Counted from the stretch's first letter, positions 1-9,823 are shown. The stretch: 64,000 nucleotides of DNA from Halomonas sp. I5-271120 (GCF_030553075.1 NZ_CP130701.1:1240001-1304000); one strand, 5' to 3'. Notes: a model not told the origin generated them from the sequence alone. Program-made: numbers and translations.

Positions 1-1146
1 ATTGATCTCCATCTTGCTGAAGGTGTTCAGCAGCTTGGCCATCAACACGCCGCAGGCGGTACCGATTGCGAAGGCGATGATGCCAAGACTCAGGATCCCC
101 AGGGTCTCGACGGCCAGGAAGCGATCCGCGATCAGCTTGGAGCCCACCGACAGGCCGAGGAAGATGGTCACGATGTTGATCAGCGCATTCTGTGACGTAT
201 CCGACAGACGCTCGACCACGCCGCATTCGCGCATCAGGTTGCCGAAGCAGAACATGCCGAGCAGCGGCGCGGCGTCCGGCAGGAACAGCACTACCAGGAT
301 CAACAGCACCAGCGGGAAGCAGATCTTCTCGAGCTTGGACACCGGCCGCAGCTGGGTCATGACGATCTGGCGTTCCTTTTCGCTGGTCAGCGCACGCATG
401 ATCGGTGGCTGAATCAGCGGCACCAGCGCCATGTAGGAATACGACGCCACGGCGATCGCCCCCAGCAGCTCAGGCGCCAGCAGACTCGACACATAAATCG
501 AAGTCGGGCCGTCGGCCCCGCCGATGATGCCGATGGCGGCGGCCTGCTTGAGCGAGAAGTCCATCCAGCCAAGTGAGGTCAGCCCCACCGCGCCGAGCAG
601 GGTGGCGAAGATACCGAACTGAGCCGCTGCCCCCAGAAACAGGGTGCGCGGATTGGCCAGCAGCGGACCGAAGTCGGTCATGGCGCCCACGCCCATGAAG
701 ATCACCAGCGGCGCGATGCCCGAAGCAATGGCCACGCTGTAGAAGTTGTAGAGCATGCCGTTGGTGAAGCCCACATCCTGAGCCACGTCCTGCGCGGCCC
801 GCACCAGGTTGGGTGCGGTATCGCCATGCACCACCGCGGCGATGGCATGACGCGTGGTCTCAAGCGACGCCGAAGGGTCCAGGTTCATGCCCAGCGCACC
901 GGCCATGCGCCCCAGCACTTCAGGAGTCGCCAGGTGCGCCGCCTGCTCGGCAGCGGACAGGGCAAGCCCGGCTTCGGGGATGTTGGCCAGTATCCCGCCG
1001 AAACCGATCGGCACCAGCAGTAGCGGCTCGAACTTCTTGTGGATCGCCAGGTAGAGCAGCAGCAGGCCGATGACGATCATCGCCGCCTGCCCAAGGCTCA
1101 GGTTGTAGAGTCCCGAGCCGTACCAGAGAGTCAGCAGTTTATCCAT
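1..1146 (-). CDS. oadB: Oxaloacetate decarboxylase beta subunit (sodium pump), 3' end outside window
   Basis: Integral membrane subunit that decarboxylates carboxybiotin and couples this to Na+ export. The minus strand is open from an ATG at 1146 to the window edge (382 codons, no stop seen); the family is about 430 residues, so some 50 are missing. The product starts [20 protein letters not shown] and is a series of hydrophobic segments. The family signature [16 protein letters not shown] is present; its Asp lies in the ion path in known OadB proteins. It sits 12 bp after oadA in the order oadG-oadA-oadB, as in known decarboxylase operons. The ribosome binding site is weak, so translation may be coupled to oadA. 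Confidence 0.93.
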   Translation of the reverse strand, partial: MDKLLTLWYGSGLYNLSLGQAAMIVIGLLLLYLAIHKKFEPLLLVPIGFGGILANIPEAGLALSAAEQAAHLATPEVLGRMAGALGMNLDPSASLETTRHAIAAVVHGDTAPNLVRAAQDVAQDVGFTNGMLYNFYSVAIASGIAPLVIFMGVGAMTDFGPLLANPRTLFLGAAAQFGIFATLLGAVGLTSLGWMDFSLKQAAAIGIIGGADGPTSIYVSSLLAPELLGAIAVASYSYMALVPLIQPPIMRALTSEKERQIVMTQLRPVSKLEKICFPLVLLILVVLFLPDAAPLLGMFCFGNLMRECGVVERLSDTSQNALINIVTIFLGLSVGSKLIADRFLAVETLGILSLGIIAFAIGTACGVLMAKLLNTFSKMEIN

Positions 1147-1158
1147 GAATCGGCGCCC

Positions 1159-2973
1159 TTACAGGACGACCAGCGCATCACCCACGGATACGCTGTCGCC
1201 TTCTTTGACTTTGACCGCAGAGACCGTGCCGGCGCTTGCCGCGCGGATTTCAGTCTCCATCTTCATGGCCTCGAGAATGATCACCACGTCGCCCTCGGCG
1301 ACCTGATCGCCCGGCTTGACGTTGACCTTGAAGATATTGCCGGCGAGCGGCGCGCTGACGGTCTCACCGCTGGAGGCGGCCGGCGCCGCCGGGGCGGCGG
1401 CCTGACCGGCGTCATCCTGGGACTGAACCTGGCCGATTTCGCCCCCTTCAGCGACCTCGACCACATACTGCTTGCCGTTGACGGTAATAGTGTAGGTCTC
1501 GGGGCCCGCCGCCGGTGCCTCGCCGCCTGACTTGGCAGGAGCGCTGGCCGCCGGCACACCCGCCGCCTGGGCCTTGGGCGCTGGCTCGAAGGCATCGGGA
1601 TTGTCGCGGTTCTTGAGGAACTTGAGCCCGATTTGCGGGAAGAGCGCATAGGTCAGCACATCGTCGATGCGTCGCTCGCCGTCTTCCAGGCGAATATTTT
1701 CTTCCTTGGCCTTGGCCTCGAGTTCCTGGGTCAGGCGCTCGACCTCCGGCTCCAGCCGGTCGGCCGGACGGCAGGTGATTGGCTGCTTGCCTTCCAGCAC
1801 CCGCGACTGCAGGTCCTGGTTATAGCCCGAGGGCGCCGCGCCGTACTCGCCCTTGAGCAGCGCCTGGACCTCCTTGGAGATCGACTTGTAGCGGCTGCCC
1901 ATCATCACGTTCATCACCGCCTGGGTGCCGACGATCTGCGAGGTCGGGGTCACCAGCGGAATGAAGCCCAGGTCTTCGCGGACCCGAGGAATCTCGCTGA
2001 GCACGTCATCGAGCTTGTCGCCGGCGCCCTGCTCCTTGAGCTGGCCTTCCATGTTGGTGAGCATGCCACCGGGCACCTGGGCGACCAGGATCCGCGAGTC
2101 GATGCCCTTCAGCGAGCCCTCGAAGGCGGCGTACTTCTTGCGCACTTCGCGGAAGTAGGCGGCGATATCCTCGAGCAGCTCGAGATCCAGGCCGGTGTCG
2201 CGGTCGGTATCCTTGAGCATCGCCACCACGGACTCGGTGGGGCTGTGCCCATAGGTCATCGACATCGAGGAGATGGCGGTATCGATATTGTCGATACCCG
2301 CCTCGACGGCCTTCAGGGCAGTCGCCGTGGACATGCCGGTGGTGGCATGGCACTGCATATGGATGGGGATCGACAGTTCCCGCTTGAGCTTGGATACCAG
2401 CTCGTAGGCGGTATAGGGCGCCAGCAGGCCGGCCATGTCCTTGATTGCCAGGGAGTCAGCGCCCATGTCGGCGATCTGCTTGGCGAGCTCGACCCAGCCG
2501 TCGATGGTGTGCACCGGGCTCACGGTATAGGCGATGGTGCCCTGGGCATGGCCCTCGTTGGCACGCACGGCCTTAATGGCTCGCTCGAGGTTGCGGGGGT
2601 CGTTCATGGCATCGAAGACGCGGAAGACATCGACGCCGTTGGTGCGGGCGCGCTCGACGAACTTGTCGACCACGTCGTCGGCATAGTGGCGGTAGCCCAG
2701 CAGGTTCTGGCCGCGCAGCAGCATCTGCTGCGGCGTATTGGGCATCGCTTCCTTGAGGGCACGAATGCGCGCCCAGGGGTCTTCACCCAGATAGCGAATG
2801 CAGGCATCGAAGGTGGCCCCGCCCCAAGACTCCAGTGACCAGAAACCGACCCGATCGAGCTTCTCGGCGATCGGCAGCATGTCGTCCAGGCGCATGCGAG
2901 TGGCGAACAGTGACTGGTGGGCGTCGCGCAGCACCACGTCGGTGATGCCCAATGGGCGTCGAGTCTCACTCAT
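1159..2973 (-). CDS. oadA: Oxaloacetate decarboxylase alpha subunit (biotin carboxyltransferase)
   Basis: Cytoplasmic subunit that moves the carboxylate of oxaloacetate onto biotin. 604 residues, normal family length. The N-terminal TIM-barrel carboxyltransferase begins [20 protein letters not shown], with the metal-binding Asp at about residue 17 and the catalytic-lysine motif IKDMAGLL. A conserved PYC/OADA domain follows, then an Ala/Pro-rich linker (about 470-530) and a C-terminal biotinyl domain with EAMKMETEI; the biotinylated lysine is residue 571. The Ala/Pro linker is the usual swinging arm. The gene lies between oadG and oadB and the three form one complex. Pyruvate carboxylase subunit B is the nearest alternative, but the OadB and OadG neighbours decide it. 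Confidence 0.96.
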   Translation of the reverse strand: MSETRRPLGITDVVLRDAHQSLFATRMRLDDMLPIAEKLDRVGFWSLESWGGATFDACIRYLGEDPWARIRALKEAMPNTPQQMLLRGQNLLGYRHYADDVVDKFVERARTNGVDVFRVFDAMNDPRNLERAIKAVRANEGHAQGTIAYTVSPVHTIDGWVELAKQIADMGADSLAIKDMAGLLAPYTAYELVSKLKRELSIPIHMQCHATTGMSTATALKAVEAGIDNIDTAISSMSMTYGHSPTESVVAMLKDTDRDTGLDLELLEDIAAYFREVRKKYAAFEGSLKGIDSRILVAQVPGGMLTNMEGQLKEQGAGDKLDDVLSEIPRVREDLGFIPLVTPTSQIVGTQAVMNVMMGSRYKSISKEVQALLKGEYGAAPSGYNQDLQSRVLEGKQPITCRPADRLEPEVERLTQELEAKAKEENIRLEDGERRIDDVLTYALFPQIGLKFLKNRDNPDAFEPAPKAQAAGVPAASAPAKSGGEAPAAGPETYTITVNGKQYVVEVAEGGEIGQVQSQDDAGQAAAPAAPAASSGETVSAPLAGNIFKVNVKPGDQVAEGDVVIILEAMKMETEIRAASAGTVSAVKVKEGDSVSVGDALVVL

Positions 2974-3067
2974 AACGGTTTATCCTTGTCTTTATCGATA
3001 ATTCTGTCTGGCAGGCGGCGAGGCTCCCGACCTGCTAGCGGCGTGGCGTGGCGTGACGTCCGCCGGC

Positions 3068-3310
3068 CTAGCGACGATGACGCTGGCGATAGCGGTGCAC
3101 GGCCGTGCTGATCACCACCATCAGATCATCATCCTGAGCGGCAGGCGCCGGCGCGCGCGCGGCTTCAGGCTTGGCCGGCACCGGCGCCCAGCGCGCGACC
3201 AGCTTCGACATGCCGGTGGTGGCGATGACCAGCACCGTCAGGAAGACGAAGACGAAGCCCATCCCGAACGCCATCAGCATCAGGCCTTCCTGCATCAGCG
3301 AGTCTTGCAT
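3068..3310 (-). CDS. oadG: Oxaloacetate decarboxylase gamma subunit
   Basis: Small membrane subunit (80 residues) that holds the alpha and beta subunits together. I chose the ATG at 3310 (MQDSLMQEGLMLMAFGMG) because AAGGGGA precedes it at good spacing; a longer open frame to 3376 has no such site. One membrane segment spans about residues 9-31, followed by a Pro/Ala-rich stretch and a basic tail (RYRQRHRR). OadG tails often bind zinc through His; here only two His are visible in the tail. First gene of oadGAB, divergent from dusC. Confidence 0.88.
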   Translation of the reverse strand: MQDSLMQEGLMLMAFGMGFVFVFLTVLVIATTGMSKLVARWAPVPAKPEAARAPAPAAQDDDLMVVISTAVHRYRQRHRR

Positions 3311-3412
3311 ATGAAATCCCCTTACTCGGTCGCGCCCAACCATGACTGTCCTGGGCATGCTATTCGACTGGTACAATAACCTGCCTGAACCTACCGATAA
3401 TGCAATGACACC

Positions 3413-4483
3413 ATGGTTGAGCAGAACGTAGTTAATTTACTACATGAAGGCCGCATCGGCCTAGCGCCCATGGAAGGCGTGATCGATGCCCATACCCGCG
3501 CCCTGCTCACCGAGCACCCAGGCTTCGACTGGACGGTGACGGAATTCGTGCGCGTGGTCGACGTGCGCCTGCCGCCGCGGGTCTTCTACAAGCACTGCCC
3601 GGAGCTTATTCAGGCGCCCGACTCCGCGCCTGGCCAGCCAAGGGTCATGACGCCCCATGGTATTCCGGTGCACCTGCAACTGCTGGGCTCGGATCCGGAG
3701 GCACTGGCCGCCAATGCGCGTCAGGCGGTGAGCCTTGGCGCGATCAGCCTCGACCTTAACTTCGGCTGCCCGGCCAAGACGGTCAATCGTCACGACGGCG
3801 GCGCTTCGCTGCTGCGCGACCCGCGCCGCCTCGAGCGGGCCGTGGCCGCGGTGCATCAGGCCGTGGACGGCGCCGTGCCGGTCACCGCCAAGGTGCGCCT
3901 GGGTTTCTCGGACCGCCTGCGAGCCCTGGACTGCGCGCTGGCCGCCGAGCGCGGCGGTGCCGCCTCGCTGGTGGTACATGCCCGCACCCGCGACGAGGGC
4001 TATCGACCGCCGGCCCACTGGGAGTGGATCGGTCGCATCCGTCATGCCCTGCGCATCCCGGTGATCGCCAATGGCGATATCTGGACGCTCGAGGACTACT
4101 GGAAGGCGCGCACCCTGTCCGGGTGTCCGGACGTGATGCTTGGCCGCGGCGCGCTCGCCGATCCCTTCCTGGCCCCACGCATCCGCCACTGGCAGCGCAC
4201 CAACGAGCGTCTGCCCGCTACCCCATGGGCGGTTCGTGCCGACATTCTTGCCACCTATGCTGCATTGCAGCGTAGCACACTCCCCGAGCGTGTCGTGGTC
4301 TCGCTGCTCAAGCAGTGGCTGAACCAGATGCGCGCCCGGGACCCGGAAGCCGCCGGCCGCTTTCAGGTGCTGCGCCGCGAGACTCGCCTGGATCCCTTCC
4401 TGGCCGGCCTGACCGCCAAGAGCGCACCGGCAGAGAGCACCTCTCTCAAGCAACGGCGGCCAGCCACCACCTTAGCCACCTGA
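3413..4483 (+). CDS. dusC: tRNA-dihydrouridine(16) synthase
   Basis: FMN- and NADPH-dependent reductase that makes dihydrouridine in the tRNA D-loop. 356 residues, somewhat longer than the roughly 315 usual for DusC; the excess is a C-terminal tail. The opening IGLAPMEGVIDAHTRALL is typical of the DusC branch rather than DusA or DusB. The catalytic Cys is residue 119 in LNFGCPAKTVNRHDGG, and VIANGDIW and MLGRGAL are the phosphate-binding strands of the TIM barrel. Stands alone, divergent from oadG and convergent with pxpC (7 bp apart). Confidence 0.9.
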   Translation: MVEQNVVNLLHEGRIGLAPMEGVIDAHTRALLTEHPGFDWTVTEFVRVVDVRLPPRVFYKHCPELIQAPDSAPGQPRVMTPHGIPVHLQLLGSDPEALAANARQAVSLGAISLDLNFGCPAKTVNRHDGGASLLRDPRRLERAVAAVHQAVDGAVPVTAKVRLGFSDRLRALDCALAAERGGAASLVVHARTRDEGYRPPAHWEWIGRIRHALRIPVIANGDIWTLEDYWKARTLSGCPDVMLGRGALADPFLAPRIRHWQRTNERLPATPWAVRADILATYAALQRSTLPERVVVSLLKQWLNQMRARDPEAAGRFQVLRRETRLDPFLAGLTAKSAPAESTSLKQRRPATTLAT

Positions 4484-4490
4484 ATCCGCC

Positions 4491-5453
4491 TCAGGCCTGC
4501 AGGGCGGCGAGAAAGCGTCGATAGTCACTCTGCGCCGCGCCCAGCGCCACCGGGGTAAGATGTACCGCCTGGCCGGGCTGGCACTGGGCAAGCCGTGCGC
4601 AGCCCAGGGGCGTCAGGGTGCCAAGCCTTGGATAACCGCCGACGGTCTGGCGATCATTGAGCAGCGCGATGGGCTGCCCGTCCGGCGGCACCTGCACGGC
4701 CCCTAGCGCAATACCCTCCGAGATCATGCTGGCGAGCCGGCATTCGAGCCTGGGCCCGGTAAGCCGCACGCCCATCCGGTCCGCCCGAGCATCGACCCGC
4801 CATTCGGCGTGAAAGGCACGGAATAGGCTCGGCCCGGTGAAGTCGGCGATCTGGGCGCCGGGAATCAGCCCCAGCACCGCCGGCGCCAAATAGTCGAGTC
4901 GCTCCTGCATCGGTACCGCTCGCGTCTCGCCGGGTGAGACGCCATCCACCGCATCGGCATCGACGCGCAGGGCCTCGCCCTCGACCAGCGGCGTGCCCGC
5001 TCCGGTGTGCCCGCCGAGCCCTTCACGGGTCACGCAGGCCAGGCTGCCAAGCACCGGCGAATCCTGAAAGCCACCGGGCACAGCCAGATAGGCACGCACC
5101 CCGGCCCGTGGAATACCGAAAGCCAGACGCTGCCCTTTATGCAGGGTAAAGGCCTGCCAGGGTGCCAGCGGCTCGCCGTCGAGAGTGGCGCTCAGGTCGG
5201 CGCCGCACAGCGCCAGACGAAGGTCCCGCTCGGCGATCAAGGTCAATCCGCCAAGGGTGATCTCGAGCACCGCAGCGCCCCAGGTATTGCCCAGCAGGTA
5301 ATTGGCCCAGGCGAAGGCGTGCAGGTCGGCAGGGCCGCCCTGGGTCACGCCCAGTCGGCGCACGCCGAATCGTCCGGCGTCCTGCAGGGTGGCCAAGGGT
5401 CCGGCTTTCTCCACGCGCAGTGCGGTGGCACCCGTCATCGACGTCTCGCTCAT
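4491..5453 (-). CDS. pxpC: 5-oxoprolinase subunit C
   Basis: With PxpA and PxpB forms the prokaryotic ATP-dependent 5-oxoprolinase, which opens pyroglutamate to glutamate. 320 residues, family length. The product has the KipA/allophanate-hydrolase-like fold signature: VEKAGPLATLQDAGRFGVRR, then GVTQGGPAD and a central LNDRQTVGGYPRLG. Older annotation calls this a biotin-dependent carboxyltransferase, but there is no biotin site. Its start overlaps the pxpB stop by 4 bp, which suggests translational coupling. Confidence 0.93.
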   Translation of the reverse strand: MSETSMTGATALRVEKAGPLATLQDAGRFGVRRLGVTQGGPADLHAFAWANYLLGNTWGAAVLEITLGGLTLIAERDLRLALCGADLSATLDGEPLAPWQAFTLHKGQRLAFGIPRAGVRAYLAVPGGFQDSPVLGSLACVTREGLGGHTGAGTPLVEGEALRVDADAVDGVSPGETRAVPMQERLDYLAPAVLGLIPGAQIADFTGPSLFRAFHAEWRVDARADRMGVRLTGPRLECRLASMISEGIALGAVQVPPDGQPIALLNDRQTVGGYPRLGTLTPLGCARLAQCQPGQAVHLTPVALGAAQSDYRRFLAALQA

Positions 5454-6172
5454 GGGCGGGCCTCCTGACTCGAGGCGACTGGACGGGCATCGCCGCCCAG
5501 GCGTTCGAATGCGGCTCGGTCCACAGGCTTGAAGTGCACCCGATCGCCGACCTGCAGGTAGCTCTGCTCCCCGCGATGCTGATCGAAGAGCGTGAGCGGC
5601 GTGCGCCCGATCAGGTTCCAGCCCCCGGGCGACTGGCGCGGATAGGCGGAGGTCTGGCGCCCGGCCACCGCCACGCTACCGGCCGGCACCCGCTGACGCG
5701 GGGTGTCGAGCCTGGGCATTTCAAGGCGCTCATCGAGACTGCCCATGAAGGCGAAGCCTGGCGCAAAGCCCAGCGCGAAGACCCGGTATTCATGGCCTGA
5801 ATGCAGCTCGATCAGCGTCTGGCGATCAAGCCCGGTGACGGCCATCAGGCGTTCAAGCTCGGGGCCAACACTCTCGTCGTACCAGACCGGAACCTCCTTG
5901 ATGGCACCTGCTGCTGCCCCCTCGTCCGGACGCAGGTCGGCGAGAATGTTCGCCAACCGCGCGCGGGCCTCTGCTGCCGTGAGGCGCGCGGCGTCATAAT
6001 GAACCAGCAGGGTGGTATAGGACGGCACCAGATCGACCAGCGCCGGCCCGAAAGCGTCTTCACAGCGACGACACAGGGCCATCAGCCACGGCATATTGGC
6101 TTCATCGATGGTGTCGAAGAGACGGACCAGCCAGGCATCGACGCCGGCATTCTCGAGACGTGGCAGCCTCAT
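5450..6172 (-). CDS. pxpB: 5-oxoprolinase subunit B (KipI-like)
   Basis: Partner of PxpC in the 5-oxoprolinase complex; homologous to the Bacillus kinase inhibitor KipI. 240 residues. Visible signatures are [20 protein letters not shown] near residue 45 and the C-terminal [16 protein letters not shown] ... [18 protein letters not shown] ... [10 protein letters not shown], which is the cyclophilin-like core. The start overlaps the pxpA stop by 4 bp and the stop overlaps the pxpC start by 4 bp, so the three genes are one tightly coupled unit. Confidence 0.93.
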   Translation of the reverse strand: MRLPRLENAGVDAWLVRLFDTIDEANMPWLMALCRRCEDAFGPALVDLVPSYTTLLVHYDAARLTAAEARARLANILADLRPDEGAAAGAIKEVPVWYDESVGPELERLMAVTGLDRQTLIELHSGHEYRVFALGFAPGFAFMGSLDERLEMPRLDTPRQRVPAGSVAVAGRQTSAYPRQSPGGWNLIGRTPLTLFDQHRGEQSYLQVGDRVHFKPVDRAAFERLGGDARPVASSQEARP

Positions 6173-6924
6173 GAAGCGGCCTCGATATCCGTGAGGGCCT
6201 GGCGAATGGCCTTGACCGCGGCGATCGATTCCGGATTGTCACCGTGAACGCAAAGGGTATCGGCTTCGAGCACCAGCTCACTGCCATCGGAGGCGGTGAG
6301 GGGCGAACCGATGGCGATTCGCCGCGCCTGATCGATGATCACCTCGGGGTCGTGATGCACGGCCCCGGGCTCGCGGCGGCTGACCAGGCGCCCCTCGGCA
6401 TCGTAGGCGCGATCAGCGAAGGCTTCGAGCCACAGGGTGAGATCGTGCTCGGCGGCCAGGGAGCGAGCCGCCGAGGGATCGCGGGTCGCCATTACCATCA
6501 ACGGCAAGTCGGCATCGAAGGCGCGCAGCGCCCGCATCACCGCAGACAGCTTGTCCGGGTCGCGCATCATGTCGTTGTAGAGCGCACCGTGGGGTTTCAC
6601 GTAGCCCAGGCGCGCGCCCTCGGCGCGGCACAGCGCAGCCAGCGCGCCGATCTGGTAGAGCACCAGATTCTCGATTTCCTCGCTCGAGCAGGCGATTGAG
6701 CGGCGACCAAAACCGACCAGGTCGGGATAGGCCGGGTGCGCCCCGACGGTGACGCCATGGGCAGCGGCCAGGCGGACCGTTGCGCGGATGGTATCGGGGT
6801 CCGAGGCATGGAAACCGCAGGCCACGTTGGCCAGGTCGACTACCGGCATGACCTCATGATCGAGCCCCATTTTCCAGGGGCCGAAGCTTTCGCCCATATC
6901 GGCATTAAGCAGTAGTCTGGTCAT
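6169..6924 (-). CDS. pxpA: 5-oxoprolinase subunit A (LamB/YcsF family)
   Basis: Component of the 5-oxoprolinase complex with a polysaccharide-deacetylase-like barrel. 251 residues. The N-terminus [17 protein letters not shown] and the motifs [37 protein letters not shown] and [10 protein letters not shown] are diagnostic of YcsF. First gene of pxpABC. AGGACTCC lies before the ATG. A candidate promoter with two direct repeats is just upstream (6953-6981), suggesting a dedicated regulator that is not encoded in this window. Confidence 0.95.
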   Translation of the reverse strand: MTRLLLNADMGESFGPWKMGLDHEVMPVVDLANVACGFHASDPDTIRATVRLAAAHGVTVGAHPAYPDLVGFGRRSIACSSEEIENLVLYQIGALAALCRAEGARLGYVKPHGALYNDMMRDPDKLSAVMRALRAFDADLPLMVMATRDPSAARSLAAEHDLTLWLEAFADRAYDAEGRLVSRREPGAVHHDPEVIIDQARRIAIGSPLTASDGSELVLEADTLCVHGDNPESIAAVKAIRQALTDIEAAS

Positions 6925-6952
6925 TGGAGTCCTCTCTTGTTGAATTTTTGTT

Positions 6953-6981
6953 ATGACAATTTATAGACAATTTATCGTCAA
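6953..6981 (-). promoter_or_regulatory. Candidate pxpABC promoter with tandem operator-like repeats
   Basis: On the minus strand, TTGACG (6976-6981) and TGTCAT (6953-6958) are 17 bp apart, 29 bp before the pxpA start. Two exact copies of GACAATTTAT (plus strand, 6955-6964 and 6966-6975) are 11 bp apart, one helical turn, and fill the spacer and part of the -10 element. That placement suits a repressor. The area is AT-rich against a GC-rich background. The -10 match is only 4 of 6. Confidence 0.4.
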
Positions 6982-7419
6982 ATTGCCAGCAAAAGACAGA
7001 ACACCCCTAGGCGAATACTTATCTCCTTGGGTAACAATCTTTCTACCCACCCAGCCACGGGGTTCTCGCGCCCGACAGCTCTTGTGGACATGGATGACCA
7101 GACACCATTGGTCACTGGCCCTGCACGATGACACTTAGCATGCGCCAAGGCTAAGGGTCATGGATAGGGCTTTGGCTGGGGCTTTAAGACAGGGTTTTGA
7201 CTAGCGGCATGGATAGAGCCGTCGTCGAAAGCCCGGCTGCGAAGAGCAATCCAGGATAGGCCCGTGGACAGGATCAGGAAAGATCGGCAAAAAAAGGCGC
7301 CGTACGCGATTGCGACGACGCCCGAAAAGATCAAGACCGAGCCACCAGACAGGGCTGGCAACGCTGGGATCGATATCAAGAAATGCGGAGGCGCTCGGGC
7401 TACCGACAGTAGCGAGGCC
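6982..7419. other. Intergenic stretch without a supported gene
   Basis: About 440 bp between the pxpABC promoter and the tRNA terminator. The only open frame of note (minus, 7158-7427) begins with a GTG inside the terminator tail and has no ribosome binding site. I see no tRNA, repeat family or strong hairpin here. Confidence 0.6.
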
Positions 7420-7452
7420 AAAAACACGAAACCCGCCCTCGAGAGGACGGGT
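7420..7452 (-). terminator. Terminator of the tRNA-Ser/Arg/Arg transcript
   Basis: Minus-strand hairpin AACCCGTCC-TCTCGA-GGGCGGGTT followed by TCGTGTTTTT, starting 6 nt after the last tRNA-Arg. One mismatch in the stem. Confidence 0.8.
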
Positions 7453-7457
7453 TGAAA

Positions 7458-7534
7458 TCTGGCGCGCCCGGGAGGATTCGAACCTCCGACCCTCTGATTC
7501 GTAGTCAGATACTCTATCCAGCTGAGCTACGGGC
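7458..7534 (-). tRNA. tRNA-Arg(ACG), copy 2
   Basis: 77 nt including an encoded CCA (7458-7460). Acceptor stem GCGCCCG/CGGGCGC, D-arm AGCTCAGCTGGATAGAG, anticodon loop CTACGAA with anticodon ACG (read as ICG), T-arm GGAGGTTCGAATCCTCC. Identical to the copy at 7624-7700. The order alaS-csrA-tRNA-Ser-tRNA-Arg matches the serV-argV region of E. coli. Confidence 0.97.
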
Positions 7535-7623
7535 GCGTATCGGGTAGTACTCGTGTTGGAAGGGCGACAATCTAAGCCACAACCAATATCCGGCGAGAAA
7601 ATGCTTTCACGCTGGAGGGAAGA

Positions 7624-7700
7624 TGGCGCGCCCGGGAGGATTCGAACCTCCGACCCTCTGATTCGTAGTCAGATACTCTATCCAGCTGAGCTACGGGCGC
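7624..7700 (-). tRNA. tRNA-Arg(ACG), copy 1
   Basis: Identical over 77 nt to the copy at 7458-7534, with encoded CCA at 7624-7626 and anticodon ACG. The 89-bp spacer between copies shows no hairpin of note. The copies are probably processed from one transcript that begins before tRNA-Ser. Confidence 0.97.
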
Positions 7701-7756
7701 GTGCTTATGCATTACATCTTCGTTGTGCTGATGTTACTGCGACGCATCACAGTTAA

Positions 7757-7849
7757 TGGCGGAGAGAGAGGGATTCGAACCCTCGATGAGGCTATAAACC
7801 CCATACTCCCTTAGCAGGGGAGCGCCTTCAGCCACTCGGCCACCTCTCC
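7757..7849 (-). tRNA. tRNA-Ser(GCU)
   Basis: 93 nt including CCA (7757-7759). Class II tRNA: long variable arm after the anticodon stem, anticodon loop CTGCTAA with anticodon GCT, T-arm GAGGGTTCGAATCCCTC, acceptor 5' strand GGAGAGG. First tRNA of the cluster, 18 nt from the candidate -10 element. Confidence 0.97.
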
Positions 7850-7867
7850 CTCATCAACACGGCGCGT

Positions 7868-7897
7868 ATGTTACCGTTTCTGAAGGTGTTTGTCCAA
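7868..7897 (-). promoter_or_regulatory. Candidate promoter of the tRNA cluster
   Basis: Minus-strand TTGGAC (7892-7897) and TAACAT (7868-7873) with an 18-bp spacer. The following discriminator ACGCGCCG is GC-rich, as in stringently controlled stable-RNA promoters. tRNA-Ser begins 18 nt downstream. Confidence 0.55.
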
Positions 7898-8112
7898 CCC
7901 TTCGGGCAACTTTTTTGCGCTTACCATGACCAGATCACGTCTGAGACTCAGGACGAACGCTGAACCACGGTTTACCGGGCCTTGAGTGTTTTACAACCAC
8001 CACTCCTGCAACCCAGCGGCGATAGCCTACCACACTTTATCGGCCACCGCTTCCCATGCAGGCACCTTCTTCACACCCGACTCTGACAGCGGTTCGGGTG
8101 CCGCCGGGGGAT

Positions 8113-8313
8113 TTACAACAACGATTCCTGCTCGCCGTCTTCCTCGGTCTTCTCGCGCTGGATGCGCTGATAGATTTCTTCACGGTGTACTGCGACATCT
8201 TTGGGAGCATTCACGCCAATGCGTACCTGATTCCCTTTCACGCCCAGCACAGTCACGGTGACTTCATCACCAATCATCAAGGTTTCGCCAACACGGCGGG
8301 TCAGGATGAGCAT
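8113..8313 (-). CDS. csrA: Carbon storage regulator CsrA/RsmA
   Basis: Homodimeric RNA-binding protein that binds GGA motifs in mRNA leaders and controls their translation. 66 residues. The start at 8313 gives the canonical [12 protein letters not shown] and has AGAAGGAGA upstream; a longer frame to 8400 adds 29 unrelated residues. The RNA-binding residues Leu4, Arg6 and Arg44 (VAVHREEI) are all present. Lies between lysC and the tRNA cluster, the alaS-lysC-rsmA order of Pseudomonas. The CsrB/RsmZ-like RNA at 18495-18664 is the likely antagonist. Confidence 0.98.
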   Translation of the reverse strand: MLILTRRVGETLMIGDEVTVTVLGVKGNQVRIGVNAPKDVAVHREEIYQRIQREKTEEDGEQESLL

Positions 8314-8376
8314 GACCGATCTCCTTCTCAGACTTCTTGCAACGGGATATGCACGCTTATGTCCAAGCGAGGCAAG

Positions 8377-8405
8377 ATTATGCGCGACACACGGCTTCAA
8401 GCCAA
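8377..8405 (-). promoter_or_regulatory. Candidate csrA promoter
   Basis: Minus-strand TTGGCT (8400-8405) and CATAAT (8377-8382), 17-bp spacer, 63 bp before the csrA ATG. A hairpin without a T-run (8446-8470; TGGCCACC/GGTGGCCA) lies between lysC and this promoter and may end the lysC transcript. Confidence 0.42.
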
Positions 8406-8512
8406 ACGCCCTTCCATTGCGACGCCGCTCACCACCCTATGAGTGTGGCCACCACCAAAGGCGGTGGCCATCACTATAGCGTAGTGAAAGTGGTCGGCGT
8501 CACCAGCGGCGA

Positions 8513-9766
8513 TCACTCTTGCTCGATGTCATCCTTGTCCAGGCCGAAGGCTTTGTGCAGGGCACGTACCCCAAGCTCCATGTGTTTCTCGTCGATGACC
8601 ACGGAGATCTTGATTTCGGAGGTGGAGACCATGCGGATGTTGATGTTCTCGTCGGCCAGCACGCGGAACATCTTGGCGGCAACGCCTGCATGGGAGCGCA
8701 TGCCGACACCGACCAGCGAGACCTTGGCGATATTATCGTCGCCGCGCAGCTCACCGCCGCCCAGGTCCGGAATCACCTGATCCTTGAGGATCTTCATGGT
8801 CTGCTTGTAATCGCCCTTGCCGACCGTGAAGGTGAAGTCGGTGTAGTCGCCGGCCGGCGCAACATTCTGCACGATCATGTCGATTTCGATGTTGGCATCG
8901 GCGATCGGCCCGAGGATCCGCGAGGCCACGCCCGGCACGTCCGGGGTGTTGAGCAGGGTGAGCTTGGCTTCGTTGGCGGTAAAAGCGATACCGGAAATCA
9001 GCGGTTCTTCCATGGAATCCTCTTCGTCATCTGAGTCTGCAATGATCAGGGTGCCGTTACCGCCGTCCTCGAAGCTCGAGAGCACGCGCAGCGGCACGTT
9101 GTACTTGCCGGCAAATTCGACGGCACGAATCTGCAGGACCTTAGAACCGAGACTTGCAAGCTCGAGCATCTCCTCGACGGTGATGGTCTCGAGCCGGCGC
9201 GCCTTGGAGCAGACCCGCGGGTCGGTGGTATAGACGCCATCGACATCGGTGTAGATCTGGCACTCATCGGCCTTTAGCGCCGCGGCCAGCGCCACGCCGG
9301 TGGTATCGGAACCGCCACGACCGAGGGTCGTGATGTTGCCTTCCTCATCGACGCCCTGGAATCCGGCCACCACGACCACCTGGCCATCATCCAGATCGGA
9401 CTGGATCTCGTCGGTCTCGATACGCTGAATGCGCGCCTTGGTGTAGGCACTGTCGGTCTGGATGCCGACCTGGGCACCGGTGTAGGAGGTCGCCGGCACA
9501 CCCAGCTTCTGCAGGGCCATGGCCAGCAGCGAGATGGTCACCTGCTCGCCGGTGGAGACCAGCATGTCCAGCTCGCGCGGGGTCGGCTCGTCGTTGATCT
9601 GACTGGCCAGATCGACCAGACGGTTGGTCTCGCCGCTCATCGCCGAAACCACCACCACGATCTGATGACCGTTGTCGCGGAAACGTTTTACCTTCTCGGC
9701 CACAGCCTTGATGCGCTCGACCGAGCCCACCGAGGTGCCACCGAATTTCTGTACGTATAGCGCCAT
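8513..9766 (-). CDS. lysC: Aspartate kinase
   Basis: Phosphorylates aspartate, the first step toward lysine, threonine, methionine and, in halophiles, ectoine. 417 residues; the start at 9766 gives MALYVQKFGGTSVG with AAGG upstream, and the longer frame to 9847 is rejected. The kinase domain (1-250) has KFGGTSVG at 7-14 and TLGRGGSDTT; two ACT domains follow, indicating feedback control as in Pseudomonas LysC. Lies between alaS and csrA. The lysine-sensitive monofunctional form is likely, since no homoserine dehydrogenase domain is attached. Confidence 0.97.
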   Translation of the reverse strand: MALYVQKFGGTSVGSVERIKAVAEKVKRFRDNGHQIVVVVSAMSGETNRLVDLASQINDEPTPRELDMLVSTGEQVTISLLAMALQKLGVPATSYTGAQVGIQTDSAYTKARIQRIETDEIQSDLDDGQVVVVAGFQGVDEEGNITTLGRGGSDTTGVALAAALKADECQIYTDVDGVYTTDPRVCSKARRLETITVEEMLELASLGSKVLQIRAVEFAGKYNVPLRVLSSFEDGGNGTLIIADSDDEEDSMEEPLISGIAFTANEAKLTLLNTPDVPGVASRILGPIADANIEIDMIVQNVAPAGDYTDFTFTVGKGDYKQTMKILKDQVIPDLGGGELRGDDNIAKVSLVGVGMRSHAGVAAKMFRVLADENINIRMVSTSEIKISVVIDEKHMELGVRALHKAFGLDKDDIEQE

Positions 9767-9823
9767 ATGCGATTGCCTTGAAGTGAAAGGGTGAAAGGAA
9801 AGCGCCGTTTGTCGGACGCGCAA

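Noticed and set aside
7158-7427. 89-codon hydrophobic minus-strand frame between pxpA and the tRNAs
   Set aside because: Begins with GTG inside the tRNA terminator tail, has no ribosome binding site and no recognisable domain.
7458-7700. Twin tRNA-Arg genes as an integration (att) site
   Set aside because: The identical copies are adjacent and co-transcribed, with no integrase or foreign DNA between or beside them.
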